From assembly GCA_904420445.1 (NCBI GenBank), contig CAJFVJ010000001.1, forward strand, positions 767,266-831,265: DNA of 64,000 nucleotides, given 5' to 3'. The notes beneath the pieces were generated by a model. It searched no databases, was not told the origin of the DNA, and saw only the letters and a list, made by a program, of their open reading frames with translations. This stretch comes from Candidatus Adamsella avium (GTDB lineage: Bacteria; Cyanobacteriota; Vampirovibrionia; Gastranaerophilales; CAJFVJ01). This document shows positions 7,196 through 16,179 of this stretch, one piece after another (position 1 is the stretch's first letter; the number at the start of each line of letters is the position of its first letter). The translations under genes and the position numbers were made by a program.

Positions 7196-9442
7196 ATGCA
7201 AATAACCACAAATCACAAGACTTTTGAAACAGATGCACTGAACAATATCTGGAACAGGCTGAAAGAATTTTTCAACACTGATACTATCCCTTATGAAAGG
7301 AAAGAATATCTTTCTTCACTGATATCACAAAAAGGTTATTTGCCATACACTCAGGTTCAGGCGCTCGAAGAGCTTTCTGATGCCGAGGTTATTTTTGCTG
7401 TTGAAGAAAAACTCAAGAAAAATTCGACTTATAATGGTTCTGAGTTTAGTTTCTCCTCACAGAGCGCACTTGAAAGAAGAGGCATCAAAAATTCGGCGTG
7501 GATAAAGACTGAACAGCATAACATAAAACTTGTCGGGCTCGCTGCTTTGGGGAATGGGAACAGGTCAGAAACTCCAGGGAAATTTATGGACTGGCTTCGT
7601 GAGCTGTTGATTTTGCCATCAGGTGATGATAAGAACAATGTAATGCCTGCAACGCTTTATCTTTTGCCTTTTCATCCGAGGGAATTCGGGTGTGCTTATC
7701 TCCCCGCAAGTTCTGAGGTCAGCCCTGCGCTTGAAGATGCTCGTTTGAAAGATTTGACGGGGCTTGACGCAAAAGGACAGGTAAAGCTCTTTATCGCTCT
7801 CACACAGCTCTGCGGGCATCCTGTTATGTATGATATTTTGCCTCAGACTGCACGTTTTTCGAAGATTATTTTATCTCATCCGTTTGCAGCAAGATGGTTT
7901 GATGTCAAACAGCTGATGAGCAACATAGAAGCTGAGATTGATTCGCTTAGCGATAACTATGACGCAAAAGCCTTTCTCAAAGATAAATTGAAGGGGAAAT
8001 ACTATGATGCAAACGAGTCAATCCAGGATATTATCTCTGAGATTGAAGAACAGCTTTTGCCGAAGAAGAAAGAATTATCAGAAAATATGATGAAGAAAGA
8101 ATCCCAGCAAATTCTTTCACAAAGAGCAAAAAAAATTATCAACGACCATCTCGGTTTTGATGAGTTTGCTCAAATCAGCGAGGAGGATATCCCGACCGAT
8201 AAACAGGGCGAGATTATCGGAAAGCTGATTAACGAGGGGTTGTGGCCTGCTCCGGGCGGAGCGTGGTGTTCTTCAGGCGTGCCGGTATTTGATATTATGA
8301 GCAAAGGGGCAGGATACCCGACGTTTAAGCACTTTGACTATGAAGGGAATGATGTGAGCGCTTTTGCGAACCTCGATTGTCAGACACCGTATTATTTTGT
8401 CTACCTTGAAGACGGCAGTATCAACGAGGCTGTAGTTGAGTTCTTTGTTGATTATATGAAAAAACTTCAGATAGAGTATAACTTTGACGCCTATCGTGTT
8501 GACCATATTGACCATATTGTCGATAAATTTTCTGAAGACGAAAACGGTTTGCCAATCAGCTATCGTGCTCCGAGGATGGTGTTAGGCAAGCTTAATGCTT
8601 CGATGAAAGAACAGGTCTGCTATTTCGGCACTCTTGCTGAGTATATGCTGTGGGATGGTTATTTGAAGGAGTACCATCAGGATATGAATTTTGACTTGCT
8701 CTGGGGGAATGATATCGTTTCTCAGATGGCAAAAACAGTTCCTGCAATTGTTGAAGATAATGAAACTCTTGAGAAATACAACTCCTCACTGCCTTCTGAG
8801 AGAAGCAGACTGTCTATTTTGAAGGCTTATAACAATCAGGACGGAGAGTTCAGAGAAATTGACCAGTACCCTGGGCAGCTCGGAGAAGCAGGCGCTTTGT
8901 TTAAATGGCTGAAATTCAAATTTCTCCCCGGCGGCAAATTTGCTCAACGTCCGGTTCTGTTCATCGATGGTGATGAAAGTTTTAACAAAACAGGAATAGA
9001 GAAAGTTATCGGGGCGGAAATCTCAATGAAACGAGATGACAATCGTGATTTCTTCAATAAATTTACGGCAATAAACGACTTTGCAAAATCAAACACAATC
9101 ACCCGTTACGGGAAAGCGGAAATTCTTATCAGTGATGAGGATAAGTTTACCGCATGGGTCATCAGGGAAGAGAATAACAACTCCTCTCTGCTTGTTGTTG
9201 CAAATGCTCAGGCGCCTACAGAGAAAATCTGCAAAGAAACGGAAGACGGTTCAACCCAAAGAGTTGTTGAAAAGGGAGTTGATATCTTCAACAAAACTCT
9301 TCAGCTGCCTGAGGGGATGAATATTGTTGGAAGATATGAGTTCAGAGGATTTGAACTTGAGGAAACACAATGTGAAGGGAATTCTCTGTCTTTCGAAAAA
9401 CTTGCTCCAGGTGAGTTTTATATTTATAGAGTATCAAAATAA
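7196..9442 (+). CDS. GH13-like (alpha-amylase superfamily) glycosidase or glucanotransferase
   Basis: This 748-residue cytoplasmic protein lacks a signal peptide. After a helical N-terminus of about 140 residues it shows a TIM-barrel glycosidase pattern. A region I-like strand VMYDILPQTARFS lies near residue 220. A region II-like AYRVDHIDH has a candidate nucleophile Asp near 436. A region III-like GTLAEYMLW has a candidate acid/base Glu near 482. The usual His-Asp of region IV is not clear, so the reaction cannot be named. A role in alpha-glucan or glycogen metabolism is the family expectation. The start has a good ribosome binding site (AGGAGCG). The prenyltransferase gene follows after 2 bp, so they are co-transcribed although functionally unrelated in appearance. 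4-alpha-glucanotransferase was considered, but its motifs were not evident. Confidence 0.6.
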   Translation: MQITTNHKTFETDALNNIWNRLKEFFNTDTIPYERKEYLSSLISQKGYLPYTQVQALEELSDAEVIFAVEEKLKKNSTYNGSEFSFSSQSALERRGIKNSAWIKTEQHNIKLVGLAALGNGNRSETPGKFMDWLRELLILPSGDDKNNVMPATLYLLPFHPREFGCAYLPASSEVSPALEDARLKDLTGLDAKGQVKLFIALTQLCGHPVMYDILPQTARFSKIILSHPFAARWFDVKQLMSNIEAEIDSLSDNYDAKAFLKDKLKGKYYDANESIQDIISEIEEQLLPKKKELSENMMKKESQQILSQRAKKIINDHLGFDEFAQISEEDIPTDKQGEIIGKLINEGLWPAPGGAWCSSGVPVFDIMSKGAGYPTFKHFDYEGNDVSAFANLDCQTPYYFVYLEDGSINEAVVEFFVDYMKKLQIEYNFDAYRVDHIDHIVDKFSEDENGLPISYRAPRMVLGKLNASMKEQVCYFGTLAEYMLWDGYLKEYHQDMNFDLLWGNDIVSQMAKTVPAIVEDNETLEKYNSSLPSERSRLSILKAYNNQDGEFREIDQYPGQLGEAGALFKWLKFKFLPGGKFAQRPVLFIDGDESFNKTGIEKVIGAEISMKRDDNRDFFNKFTAINDFAKSNTITRYGKAEILISDEDKFTAWVIREENNNSSLLVVANAQAPTEKICKETEDGSTQRVVEKGVDIFNKTLQLPEGMNIVGRYEFRGFELEETQCEGNSLSFEKLAPGEFYIYRVSK

Positions 9443-9444
9443 GG

Positions 9445-10404
9445 ATGCAAAACATTTTTGATAGAATAATTTTTTGGCTGAAAGCATCAAGAGTGCACTC
9501 TTTGCCGATGGCGCTGATGTCGTGGTCAGTCGTGTTTTGTTTTGCGCTTGAAGACGGGGGGAACATTCTGAACGGATTGCTTGCGCTTGCCGGTGTGTTA
9601 TTTGCCCAGCTCGGAGTAAACCTCGGGGATGACTATGTTGATTATATTTCTGAGGCAGGGACAATTCAGGCAAGACAGAAAGGGAAGTGCGAGTATATTC
9701 TTGATGGCAGTGTCAGTATCAATCAGGTTCTTGGAGTTGTTGTGTTTTATTTTGCTGCGGCGTTTGTTATCGGGCTTTATCTTACGTTTGTATGCGGTTG
9801 GCAGCCTGCTGCGATAGCTTTTGCTGCGGGCGTGATTTGCCTGCTTTATCCTCGGCTTACGTACTTTGGTCTTGGCGAGCTTGCTGTCGGGATAACTTTT
9901 GCCCCGCTTTTGTTTATGGGAACTTATTTCGTGATGTGCGGGGAGTTTGCGCTTGTTCCCGTTCTAGTATCAGTGTCCACAGGCTTGTTGACGGTTGTTC
10001 TTCTGCATGTGCACACGCTTATGGATTATGACTTTGATGTGAAAGAAAATAAAAAAACTCTCTGTGCAATACTTGGCTCGAAGAAGAAAGCGTTTTATGC
10101 CCTTGTTGTTATGCTTGTTTTAGCTTATGCAAACATATTTGCTTTGATGTGTTCAGGGGTTCTTCCTCTCAAATTTTTGATAACTTTTCTCACTCTTCCG
10201 ATGAGCATCGGGCTTGTTGTGTTGATGAAAAAATTTGTTGAAGGAGATACCTCGCTTCTCTTAAGAAAGTGGTGGATGGGACCGATTGAGCAGTGGGAAG
10301 ATATAGAAAAAAAGAATGCGCAGAATTTCATGATAAGATTTTATCTCGCACGAAATTTGATGGGCGCATTCTCTTTTTTAGTATGTGTTGCGATACTTAT
10401 CTAG
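9445..10404 (+). CDS. UbiA/MenA-family membrane prenyltransferase
   Basis: This 319-residue protein is very hydrophobic, with eight or nine predicted membrane segments. The first Asp-rich motif is NLGDDYVDY (about residues 52-60) and the second is DYDFDVKENKK (about 193-203). Both are the Mg-diphosphate-binding sites of UbiA-type prenyltransferases. The overall pattern is closest to 1,4-dihydroxy-2-naphthoate polyprenyltransferase (MenA), which makes demethylmenaquinone. No other quinone gene is in the window, so the substrate is not established. It begins 2 bp after the glycosidase stop. Its end overlaps the convergent DUF378-like gene by 4 bp. Confidence 0.8.
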   Translation: MQNIFDRIIFWLKASRVHSLPMALMSWSVVFCFALEDGGNILNGLLALAGVLFAQLGVNLGDDYVDYISEAGTIQARQKGKCEYILDGSVSINQVLGVVVFYFAAAFVIGLYLTFVCGWQPAAIAFAAGVICLLYPRLTYFGLGELAVGITFAPLLFMGTYFVMCGEFALVPVLVSVSTGLLTVVLLHVHTLMDYDFDVKENKKTLCAILGSKKKAFYALVVMLVLAYANIFALMCSGVLPLKFLITFLTLPMSIGLVVLMKKFVEGDTSLLLRKWWMGPIEQWEDIEKKNAQNFMIRFYLARNLMGAFSFLVCVAILI

Positions 10405-10625
10405 CAATAATCACGGTTGTGGCAGGGACTTGTCGTGCAGTGGCGGAAGGCTGATATCAGCGAGAATATACCGCTAAGACCAACAAGAGCATAAATTACT
10501 CTTGAAACGGCACTCATCTCGCCAAATATGGCAGCAACAAGATCCAACCCGAGAAAACCGACCAGCCCCCAGTTCAGGGCACCGATAATTACCAGAGCAA
10601 AAGAGATATAAGTAAGAGCTTTCAT
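10401..10625 (-). CDS. DUF378-family small membrane protein
   Basis: This 74-residue protein has two membrane segments (about residues 4-24 and 40-62) and the conserved GALNWGLVGFLG motif of the DUF378/YuzA family. The cysteine-containing tail (HCTTSPCHNRDYC) is unusual for the family. Function is unknown. A GGAGG-like ribosome binding site precedes the start. Confidence 0.85.
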   Translation of the reverse strand: MKALTYISFALVIIGALNWGLVGFLGLDLVAAIFGEMSAVSRVIYALVGLSGIFSLISAFRHCTTSPCHNRDYC

Positions 10626-10774
10626 ACTTCGACCTCCATATTGTGGTACATAGTCAGTATGAGAGATTTTTCACTTTTTTTCATTGTCATAAATGATAAT
10701 TTTTTTTAACTTAAGTAGCAATTTTTTAAAGGTATATGTTTTATATAAAGTATATATAAAAGAGGAGGAATGTA

Positions 10775-11416
10775 ATGACATCTATTTCTTTTGATCCTAA
10801 GGTAAATAATACGACTTCTGTTTCGACATCATCAAAAGCAGAGAACAGAGGTGATACAGATATTATAAAAACATCAAATAATCTTTACTCTGATAAGGTA
10901 GAAACCGGCTCATCCCAGGATAGCTGTGATATGGAGATTGACGGTGATTTCAGAAAAGCAAAAGGCGAAGTCAACGGGAAAGAGTTTTCTTATGAGATGA
11001 AAACAGGCATTACCTGGGGGCTTGGCAATATCAAGAAAATCAATATGGATTTTGATGGAAATGAAACTGAACTCAAGATGAAGAAGAAAGGATTCTTTGG
11101 CGGCAATCTCAATCTTTCAGGAACAACCGGTTCACAGGATGTTGATTTGGATATAAAAAACAAAAACAGCAAAGTTTCTATAAACGGAAACTTTGGCAAT
11201 GACCAGATAAATTTATCCTTTGATGAAGACGGAAAAGTTACGGGATTGATTAACGGCAAAGAAGTTTCCATAAAAATAGATAACGAACTCGGCTCTGACT
11301 TCGGAGATATAGATACAGACGGAGATTTCAACGGAGCTGAAGAGTTTATGCCGATTTTGTCCATGTTGTATCATACAAAGAAGATGGATGATTGGAACCC
11401 TGAAGCTTGGGGATAG
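10775..11416 (+). CDS. Unknown acidic, beta-rich repeat protein
   Basis: This is a 213-residue protein without signal peptide or membrane segment. After a Ser/Thr/Asn-rich, probably disordered N-terminus (1-50) it consists of short alternating strands with repeated K/D/N-G turns (IDGDFRKAKGEVNGKEFSY, FDEDGKVTGLINGKEVSI), suggesting a beta-sheet repeat fold. Asp-rich D-x-D-x-D stretches near the C-terminus (GDIDTDGDFNGAEEF) could bind calcium. I do not recognise the family. The start has a perfect AGAGGAGG ribosome binding site, and a strong hairpin terminator follows. Confidence 0.75.
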   Translation: MTSISFDPKVNNTTSVSTSSKAENRGDTDIIKTSNNLYSDKVETGSSQDSCDMEIDGDFRKAKGEVNGKEFSYEMKTGITWGLGNIKKINMDFDGNETELKMKKKGFFGGNLNLSGTTGSQDVDLDIKNKNSKVSINGNFGNDQINLSFDEDGKVTGLINGKEVSIKIDNELGSDFGDIDTDGDFNGAEEFMPILSMLYHTKKMDDWNPEAWG

Positions 11417-11430
11417 AAATATTTTTTCAA

Positions 11431-11467
11431 TAAACAAGCCATTATCTAAAAGATAATGGCTTGTTTA
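11431..11467. terminator. Bidirectional intrinsic terminator between unknown gene and pheT
   Basis: A perfect 17-bp stem (11431-11447 with 11451-11467) has an AAA loop and T-rich flanks. It sits between two convergent genes and can serve both. Confidence 0.85.
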
Positions 11468-11484
11468 TATGAGTTTATTATTCC

Positions 11485-13947
11485 TTATTCTCTGAATTTT
11501 GAGTCAGACCATTCCGCTTTGATAGCGTTTTTGATTTTTTTCATTTCTTCTTCGACTCTTTCATCAGTAAGGGTTGCGTTCAAATCTTGCAGATATATTC
11601 TGTAAGCAACGCTCTTGTAACCGTCTTTGATGTGCTCGCCTTTGTAAACATCGAACAAATCTGTTTTCTGGAACAGGTGAGAGGAGGCTTTTTTGATTAC
11701 TCTGACTATGTCCTGATGAGGGACATCATCTCTTATTATGAAAGCCATATCCCTGCTGACGGCAGGATAAACCGGAAGTTCTTTGAACTTCGGCGTTGAG
11801 AAGTTCATAAGCTTCATAATATCTTCGAAGTAAATTTCAAAGAGATAAACATCCTGACTCAATCTGCAGTTGTTGATTACATCAGGGTGAAGTTCTCCGA
11901 ATACGGCAAGACGTTGAGGAGTTTTTCCGAGGAGAACAACTTCTGCCGCTTTCCCGGGGTGATAATAGGGAACATCCTTGAGAGGTCTGTATTGTATTCT
12001 TGAGTCAAGTTTCAAAATTTGCAGAATATTTTCGACAACCCCTTTGACATCATAGAAATCAACGGAGTTACCTTCGCAAGACCATTTTGAAGAAGCGACG
12101 TTTCCTGTCATTGCGCCTGCCAGGACTCTTGTTTCTTTGACTCCTGAGTCAGTGTTGGTTGCAGGTTGTTCTATGAAATATGTTTTGCCGATTTCATACA
12201 GCCACAAATCTTTTTGTCCGTTGTCAAAATTGCGTTTAACAACATTCAGAATGCTGGGTATAAGCGATTGTCTGAGCATTGTATAGTCTTCTGACTGAGG
12301 GTTTGCAACTTTCAGAGCTTTTTCAGGGTCATAAGAAACGCCTGCCCATTTGTAGATACCGTCGCCAACAAGAGAAGAGGTCATTATTTCGTAGAAGCCT
12401 CTTGCCACAAATAGTTTGTTGAGTTCGTTTGTAAGGCGTGTTTCATCAGTGATAACGGGAGAAACTGTTTTTGAAGGCAGTGTCGGTTCTATTTTGTCGT
12501 AGCCGTAAATTCTTGCTATTTCTTCAATAAGGTCAATTTCTCTTGTGACATCATTTTGTCGGTAAGACGGAACTCTGAATCTTGCAGCGATTTCGTTTTT
12601 GCCGCAGAGTTCAAATCCGAGGTTTTCGAGAATTTCGATGCATTTAGCCTGAGGGACGTCTATTCCCAAAATTCTCTTCATCTGGTTAAATCTCAAGGTA
12701 ATGATTATTTCATCGAGAATATCATCGCCTGCTGCTGTCATACCGATGAATTTTGCTCCTGCGTATTCTTTCAGGAGTTCAACGGCACGCATAAGCGACG
12801 GTCTGACGTTTTCGATATCAACACCTCTTTCAAAGCGGGCGCAGGCTTCTGTTCTGACTCCTGCCGCTCTTGATGAACGTCTGTTTGTTTTTGGCGTGAA
12901 ATAAGCAGACTCAAGAGCGATATCTGTTGTTGTTTCATCTATCTCCGAGTTTGCTCCGCCCATAACACCTGCTAAGCCTACGGCGTGGTCTTTTGTCGCA
13001 TTGACAACAACGTCTTTCACTAGTTTGTGTTCATTACCGTCGAGAGTCGTAACTGTTTCTCCCGGTTGTGCTCTTCTTACGCAGAGGTAGTTATCAAGTT
13101 TGTTAAGGTCAAAAGCGTGCAATGGCTGACCGTATTCGAGCATTACGTAGTTTGTAATGTCTACGATGTTGTTGATACTTCTAACCCCTGCTGATTCAAG
13201 ACGTCTTTTCATCCACTGCGGTGAATCTGCCGTTTTGAGGTCTTTCAAGACAGCTATAGAATAATATTTGCAGGTATCTTCGTCTTTTATTTCGACTTCA
13301 AATTTGAAATCAGGTGTATTAGCTTCGGTTATTACTTTAGCTTTTTTCATTTCACGGTTAAAGATAGCAGAAAGCTCACGGGCGATGCCGATTACAGACA
13401 TCTGATCGCCCCTGTTTGCAGTTGGAGCTGTGTGGAAGGCAACATCATCATGGATGCCGAAGACTTCTTTCAGGTCTTTTCCGACTTCGATATCTGGGAA
13501 GAAGTTCTGGAGGATAAGTATTCCGTCTTCTTCCTGTTTGTAAATATCGCTGACACCGAGTTCATCAGCTGAGCAGAGCATACCTTCAGATTCAATGCCT
13601 CTGATTTTTACGGGTTTGAGCTCAAATTGTTCTCCTGTTTTACGGTCGAGAACTTTTGACCCGACGCTTGCGTAGGGGATTATTTGGTTTGGTTTTATGT
13701 TTTGAGCACCGCAGACAACTTCTTTGTTTGTTTCGCCGTTGAAGACGGTTACAAGATGCAGGTGATCAGAGTTTGGATGGTCTTTTATTTCGAGGATTCT
13801 TGCTGTTTTGATGTTGGAGAATTTTGCCGTAATTTTTTCTGTTTCTTCAACTTCCAGTCCGCTCATAGTAAGAGCGTGTGCAATTTCTTCTTCGCTTATG
13901 CCTGAAAGGTCAACAAATTCGTTTAACCACTCTAGTGATACAATCAT
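11485..13947 (-). CDS. pheT: Phenylalanine-tRNA ligase beta subunit
   Basis: At 820 residues it has the usual bacterial PheT length. The order of domains is an N-terminal EMAP-like tRNA-binding domain (about 40-150), the B3/B4 editing domain (about 210-380), B5 (about 405-475), a core catalytic-like domain and a C-terminal ferredoxin-fold anticodon-binding domain (about 725-815, FDX-ACB). It pairs with PheS as an alpha2-beta2 enzyme that charges tRNA-Phe. It lies 26 bp downstream of pheS in one operon. Confidence 0.97.
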   Translation of the reverse strand: MIVSLEWLNEFVDLSGISEEEIAHALTMSGLEVEETEKITAKFSNIKTARILEIKDHPNSDHLHLVTVFNGETNKEVVCGAQNIKPNQIIPYASVGSKVLDRKTGEQFELKPVKIRGIESEGMLCSADELGVSDIYKQEEDGILILQNFFPDIEVGKDLKEVFGIHDDVAFHTAPTANRGDQMSVIGIARELSAIFNREMKKAKVITEANTPDFKFEVEIKDEDTCKYYSIAVLKDLKTADSPQWMKRRLESAGVRSINNIVDITNYVMLEYGQPLHAFDLNKLDNYLCVRRAQPGETVTTLDGNEHKLVKDVVVNATKDHAVGLAGVMGGANSEIDETTTDIALESAYFTPKTNRRSSRAAGVRTEACARFERGVDIENVRPSLMRAVELLKEYAGAKFIGMTAAGDDILDEIIITLRFNQMKRILGIDVPQAKCIEILENLGFELCGKNEIAARFRVPSYRQNDVTREIDLIEEIARIYGYDKIEPTLPSKTVSPVITDETRLTNELNKLFVARGFYEIMTSSLVGDGIYKWAGVSYDPEKALKVANPQSEDYTMLRQSLIPSILNVVKRNFDNGQKDLWLYEIGKTYFIEQPATNTDSGVKETRVLAGAMTGNVASSKWSCEGNSVDFYDVKGVVENILQILKLDSRIQYRPLKDVPYYHPGKAAEVVLLGKTPQRLAVFGELHPDVINNCRLSQDVYLFEIYFEDIMKLMNFSTPKFKELPVYPAVSRDMAFIIRDDVPHQDIVRVIKKASSHLFQKTDLFDVYKGEHIKDGYKSVAYRIYLQDLNATLTDERVEEEMKKIKNAIKAEWSDSKFRE

Positions 13948-13973
13948 TATTTTTAATTCCTATTTATTAAATA

Positions 13974-15008
13974 CTAAAACTGTTTCAAAAATCTGATATC
14001 GTTGTTGAAGAACAATCTGATATCGTTTATTGCGTATTTGAGCATGGCAAGTCTTTCAACGCCCATCCCAAACGCAAACCCGCTGTAAACATCAGGGTCG
14101 ATACCTGCGTTTTTCAACACATTCGGGTCAATCATTCCTGCTCCGAGAATTTCTAACCAGCCTGATTGTGAGCAGACACGGCATCCTTTCCCTTTGCACA
14201 TAATGCATTGAACATCAATTTCGGCGCTTGGTTCCGTGAAGGGGAAGAAGCTGCTTCTGAATCTTGTGGGTCTTGATTGACCGAAGTAGAGTCTGATGAA
14301 CTCGTTCAACACGCCTTTCATATCTCCGAAGGTGATGTCTTTGTCAACCATAAAACCTTCTACCTGATGGAAGAGGTTGTTTTTTCTGCTGCTGACATCT
14401 TCTGCACGGTAAACTCTACCTGGGATAACGACTCTCAGCGGAGGTTTTTTTGTCTGCATTTCTCTGACCTGAGAGTTTGATGTGTGGCTTCTCAGGATTA
14501 CATTTGAGGCAAGCTGTGTGTAGAAGGTGTCTTGCATATCTCTTGCCGGATGGTCAGGCGGGAAGTTCAGCATATCGAAGTTGTAGTGTTCTGTTTCGAC
14601 TTCTGGCGAGTGTTGTGATTCAACAAGCGAGAAACCCATACCCTGAAAGATTTCGACTATTTCATCAATTGTTGTTGTAAGCGGGTGTTTTTTGCCTGAA
14701 TAAATACCTCTCCCCGGCATTGTTATGTCGATTTTTTCGCTTTCAATTCTTTTCAGAATTTCTTCTCTTTGCAGAATGTAGAGTTTGTCATTCAGTTTTT
14801 GTTCGAGTTCCTGAGCGATTTCATTGGCAAGTGCTCCGATAATCGGTTTCTGGTCAGCAGGAAGGTCTTTGATTTTCTTTTTGAAAGAGTTCAATTCGCC
14901 TTTTCTGCTGAGGAATTTCAGTTTTACGTCTTCTATGTCTTCGAGTGTTTGAGCATTGTCTATCAAGACGAGTGCGTCTATTTTTATTTGCTGAAGTTTA
15001 TCTCTCAT
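13974..15008 (-). CDS. pheS: Phenylalanine-tRNA ligase alpha subunit
   Basis: This 344-residue class II aminoacyl-tRNA synthetase subunit has an N-terminal coiled coil (1-85). The class II motifs include motif 2 (RVYRAEDVSSRKNNLFHQVEG) and the C-terminal motif 3 (GFAFGMGVERLAMLKYAI). A Cys-rich insertion (CIMCKGKGCRVC) is as in bacterial PheS. The start has a GAGGAAG ribosome binding site. It heads the pheS-pheT operon. Confidence 0.97.
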   Translation of the reverse strand: MRDKLQQIKIDALVLIDNAQTLEDIEDVKLKFLSRKGELNSFKKKIKDLPADQKPIIGALANEIAQELEQKLNDKLYILQREEILKRIESEKIDITMPGRGIYSGKKHPLTTTIDEIVEIFQGMGFSLVESQHSPEVETEHYNFDMLNFPPDHPARDMQDTFYTQLASNVILRSHTSNSQVREMQTKKPPLRVVIPGRVYRAEDVSSRKNNLFHQVEGFMVDKDITFGDMKGVLNEFIRLYFGQSRPTRFRSSFFPFTEPSAEIDVQCIMCKGKGCRVCSQSGWLEILGAGMIDPNVLKNAGIDPDVYSGFAFGMGVERLAMLKYAINDIRLFFNNDIRFLKQF

Positions 15009-15045
15009 ATCTTCCTCTTTTTTTAACCCTGTAATTAATACTACA

Positions 15046-15076
15046 ATTATAAGACAAAAAATCTTTTTGGTTGCAA
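15046..15076 (-). promoter_or_regulatory. Possible pheST promoter
   Basis: On the minus strand a perfect TATAAT (15046-15051) lies 38 bp from the pheS start, with TTGCAA (15071-15076) 19 bp upstream. The spacing is long, so confidence is limited. Confidence 0.4.
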
Positions 15077-15143
15077 TGTTTGAAAGAAATTTGAGAATTA
15101 TTTCAGATGATGTAACAAAATGTTAAGATTTCAATAAAAATCC

Positions 15144-15170
15144 TAAAGTTTTCATTGAAGGAGTCGATAA
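15144..15170 (+). promoter_or_regulatory. Sigma28 (FliA)-type promoter of a short RNA
   Basis: TAAAGTTT (15144-15151), 11 bp, then GTCGATAA (15163-15170) matches the FliA consensus TAAAGTTT-N11-GCCGATAA at 15 of 16 positions. A TATAAT (15172-15177) with TTTTCA 17 bp upstream overlaps it, so housekeeping sigma could also use the site. No plus-strand gene follows. Confidence 0.7.
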
Positions 15171-15177
15171 ATATAAT

Positions 15178-15243
15178 ATACCAAAACCTCCTCCCCTTTA
15201 AGTCTTGCCGTCGTTTCTAAAATAAAGCTGACGGCTTTTTTTT
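15178..15243 (+). ncRNA. Candidate sigma28-dependent small RNA with anti-Shine-Dalgarno C-rich stretch
   Basis: The sigma28-type promoter would start transcription near 15178, and an intrinsic terminator ends it at 15243, giving about 65 nt. Before the terminator lies an unpaired-looking CCTCCTCCCC (15187-15196), the complement of ribosome binding sites. No start codon with a plausible frame is present. The next gene on either side is on the minus strand, so this is not a leader. The layout resembles C-rich regulatory RNAs in general, such as cyanobacterial Yfr1 with its ACUCCUCAC core, but the sequence is not the same. The RNA is predicted, not demonstrated. Confidence 0.6.
15207..15243 (+). 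terminator. Intrinsic terminator of the candidate small RNA
   Basis: GCCGTC (15207-15212) pairs with GACGGC (15230-15235), followed by eight Ts. On the minus strand the same hairpin has no T-run, so it works only for a plus-strand transcript. Confidence 0.8.
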
Positions 15244-15252
15244 GTGTTTATA

Positions 15253-16125
15253 TCAGGATATTTTCACTCTTGTTTTTACACCCCAGAGGCATATATGCAG
15301 GTATTTTCTATCTCTTGAAATATTCGGGAAATATCTTGAGAAGTATTGTTCGTAGATATTATTCCAGGGGGTAAGTTTTAGGTTTTTGAAATATTCTTTG
15401 TTGTAACCTCTACGGGAACCTGTTCTCCAAGGTTTGTAAGCTGTGATGAAGTGTATCAGATTCGGATATTTTTCTCCTTTTGGATAATATTTTGCTTTCC
15501 CCTGCCAGTTCCATTTGGGTTCGAGAGTTTTGATTTTTCCTTTCATTGCGATGTTCAGAATATCCTGATCATCGAGTCCTTCATCTATTGTGCTGAAGAG
15601 GGTTTGTTCAAGGTTATCCTCTCTCCATTTTTTGAGGTTCATCAGAATTACGCCTGAGTTGTAGTATATCTCATCGTTTTTGAATTGAAGTCTTTCACAG
15701 TTTTCTTCTGAGGAGGTATCTTTGACCATGGCGGCATAAAAGTCTTCTATATCAGTATTATACAGTTCTTCAAGACTTGTCGTTGCGATGACGTCGCAGT
15801 CGAGGTACAAAATTTTGTCTATTCCCCTGAATAAAGAGCTGATTACGAAACGCAAATAGGCCGCTATGCTTAGATAGCCTTTTTTCTCAGGAAGGTATAG
15901 ATTTTTGAACCTTTCATCATCTATCTTGAAGAAGTTGATATCGCAGTCTTTTATTTTTTTGAGGTGTTCAAATTTTGCTTTGTTTTTTTCTGAGATGTGA
16001 TAATCCAATATATAAAAATTCAAGTCATCACTGTCTTTTGCTCTGTTGAGTATTGATGCAATAGACACCCCGCATAATTTTGCATAGTTATCGTCACATG
16101 CAAAACAGATATTTATCCTTGACAT
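15253..16125 (-). CDS. Glycosyltransferase family 8 (LPS-type)
   Basis: This 290-residue protein starts with the GT8 signature region (NICFACDDNYAKLCGVSIAS) and carries the metal-binding DXD motif as LYLDCDV near residue 101. A second conserved region, YYNSGVILMNLKKWRE, follows near 154. Such enzymes transfer glucose or galactose to LPS core or to other surface glycans in the cytoplasm. It is the last gene of the rml operon, so a role in surface polysaccharide is likely. The acceptor is unknown. Confidence 0.88.
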   Translation of the reverse strand: MSRINICFACDDNYAKLCGVSIASILNRAKDSDDLNFYILDYHISEKNKAKFEHLKKIKDCDINFFKIDDERFKNLYLPEKKGYLSIAAYLRFVISSLFRGIDKILYLDCDVIATTSLEELYNTDIEDFYAAMVKDTSSEENCERLQFKNDEIYYNSGVILMNLKKWREDNLEQTLFSTIDEGLDDQDILNIAMKGKIKTLEPKWNWQGKAKYYPKGEKYPNLIHFITAYKPWRTGSRRGYNKEYFKNLKLTPWNNIYEQYFSRYFPNISRDRKYLHICLWGVKTRVKIS

Positions 16126-16179
16126 ACCACTAAGATTCCATTTTTTTATCTGTTACATATATAAGCATAAACATAAAAA

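Noticed and set aside
12556-12904. Open frames on the plus strand inside pheT
   Set aside because: They are shadows of a well-conserved gene on the minus strand.
15026-15252. Attenuator or leader regulating pheST
   Set aside because: The terminator hairpin lies upstream of pheS and has its T-run on the opposite strand, so it cannot act on the pheST message.
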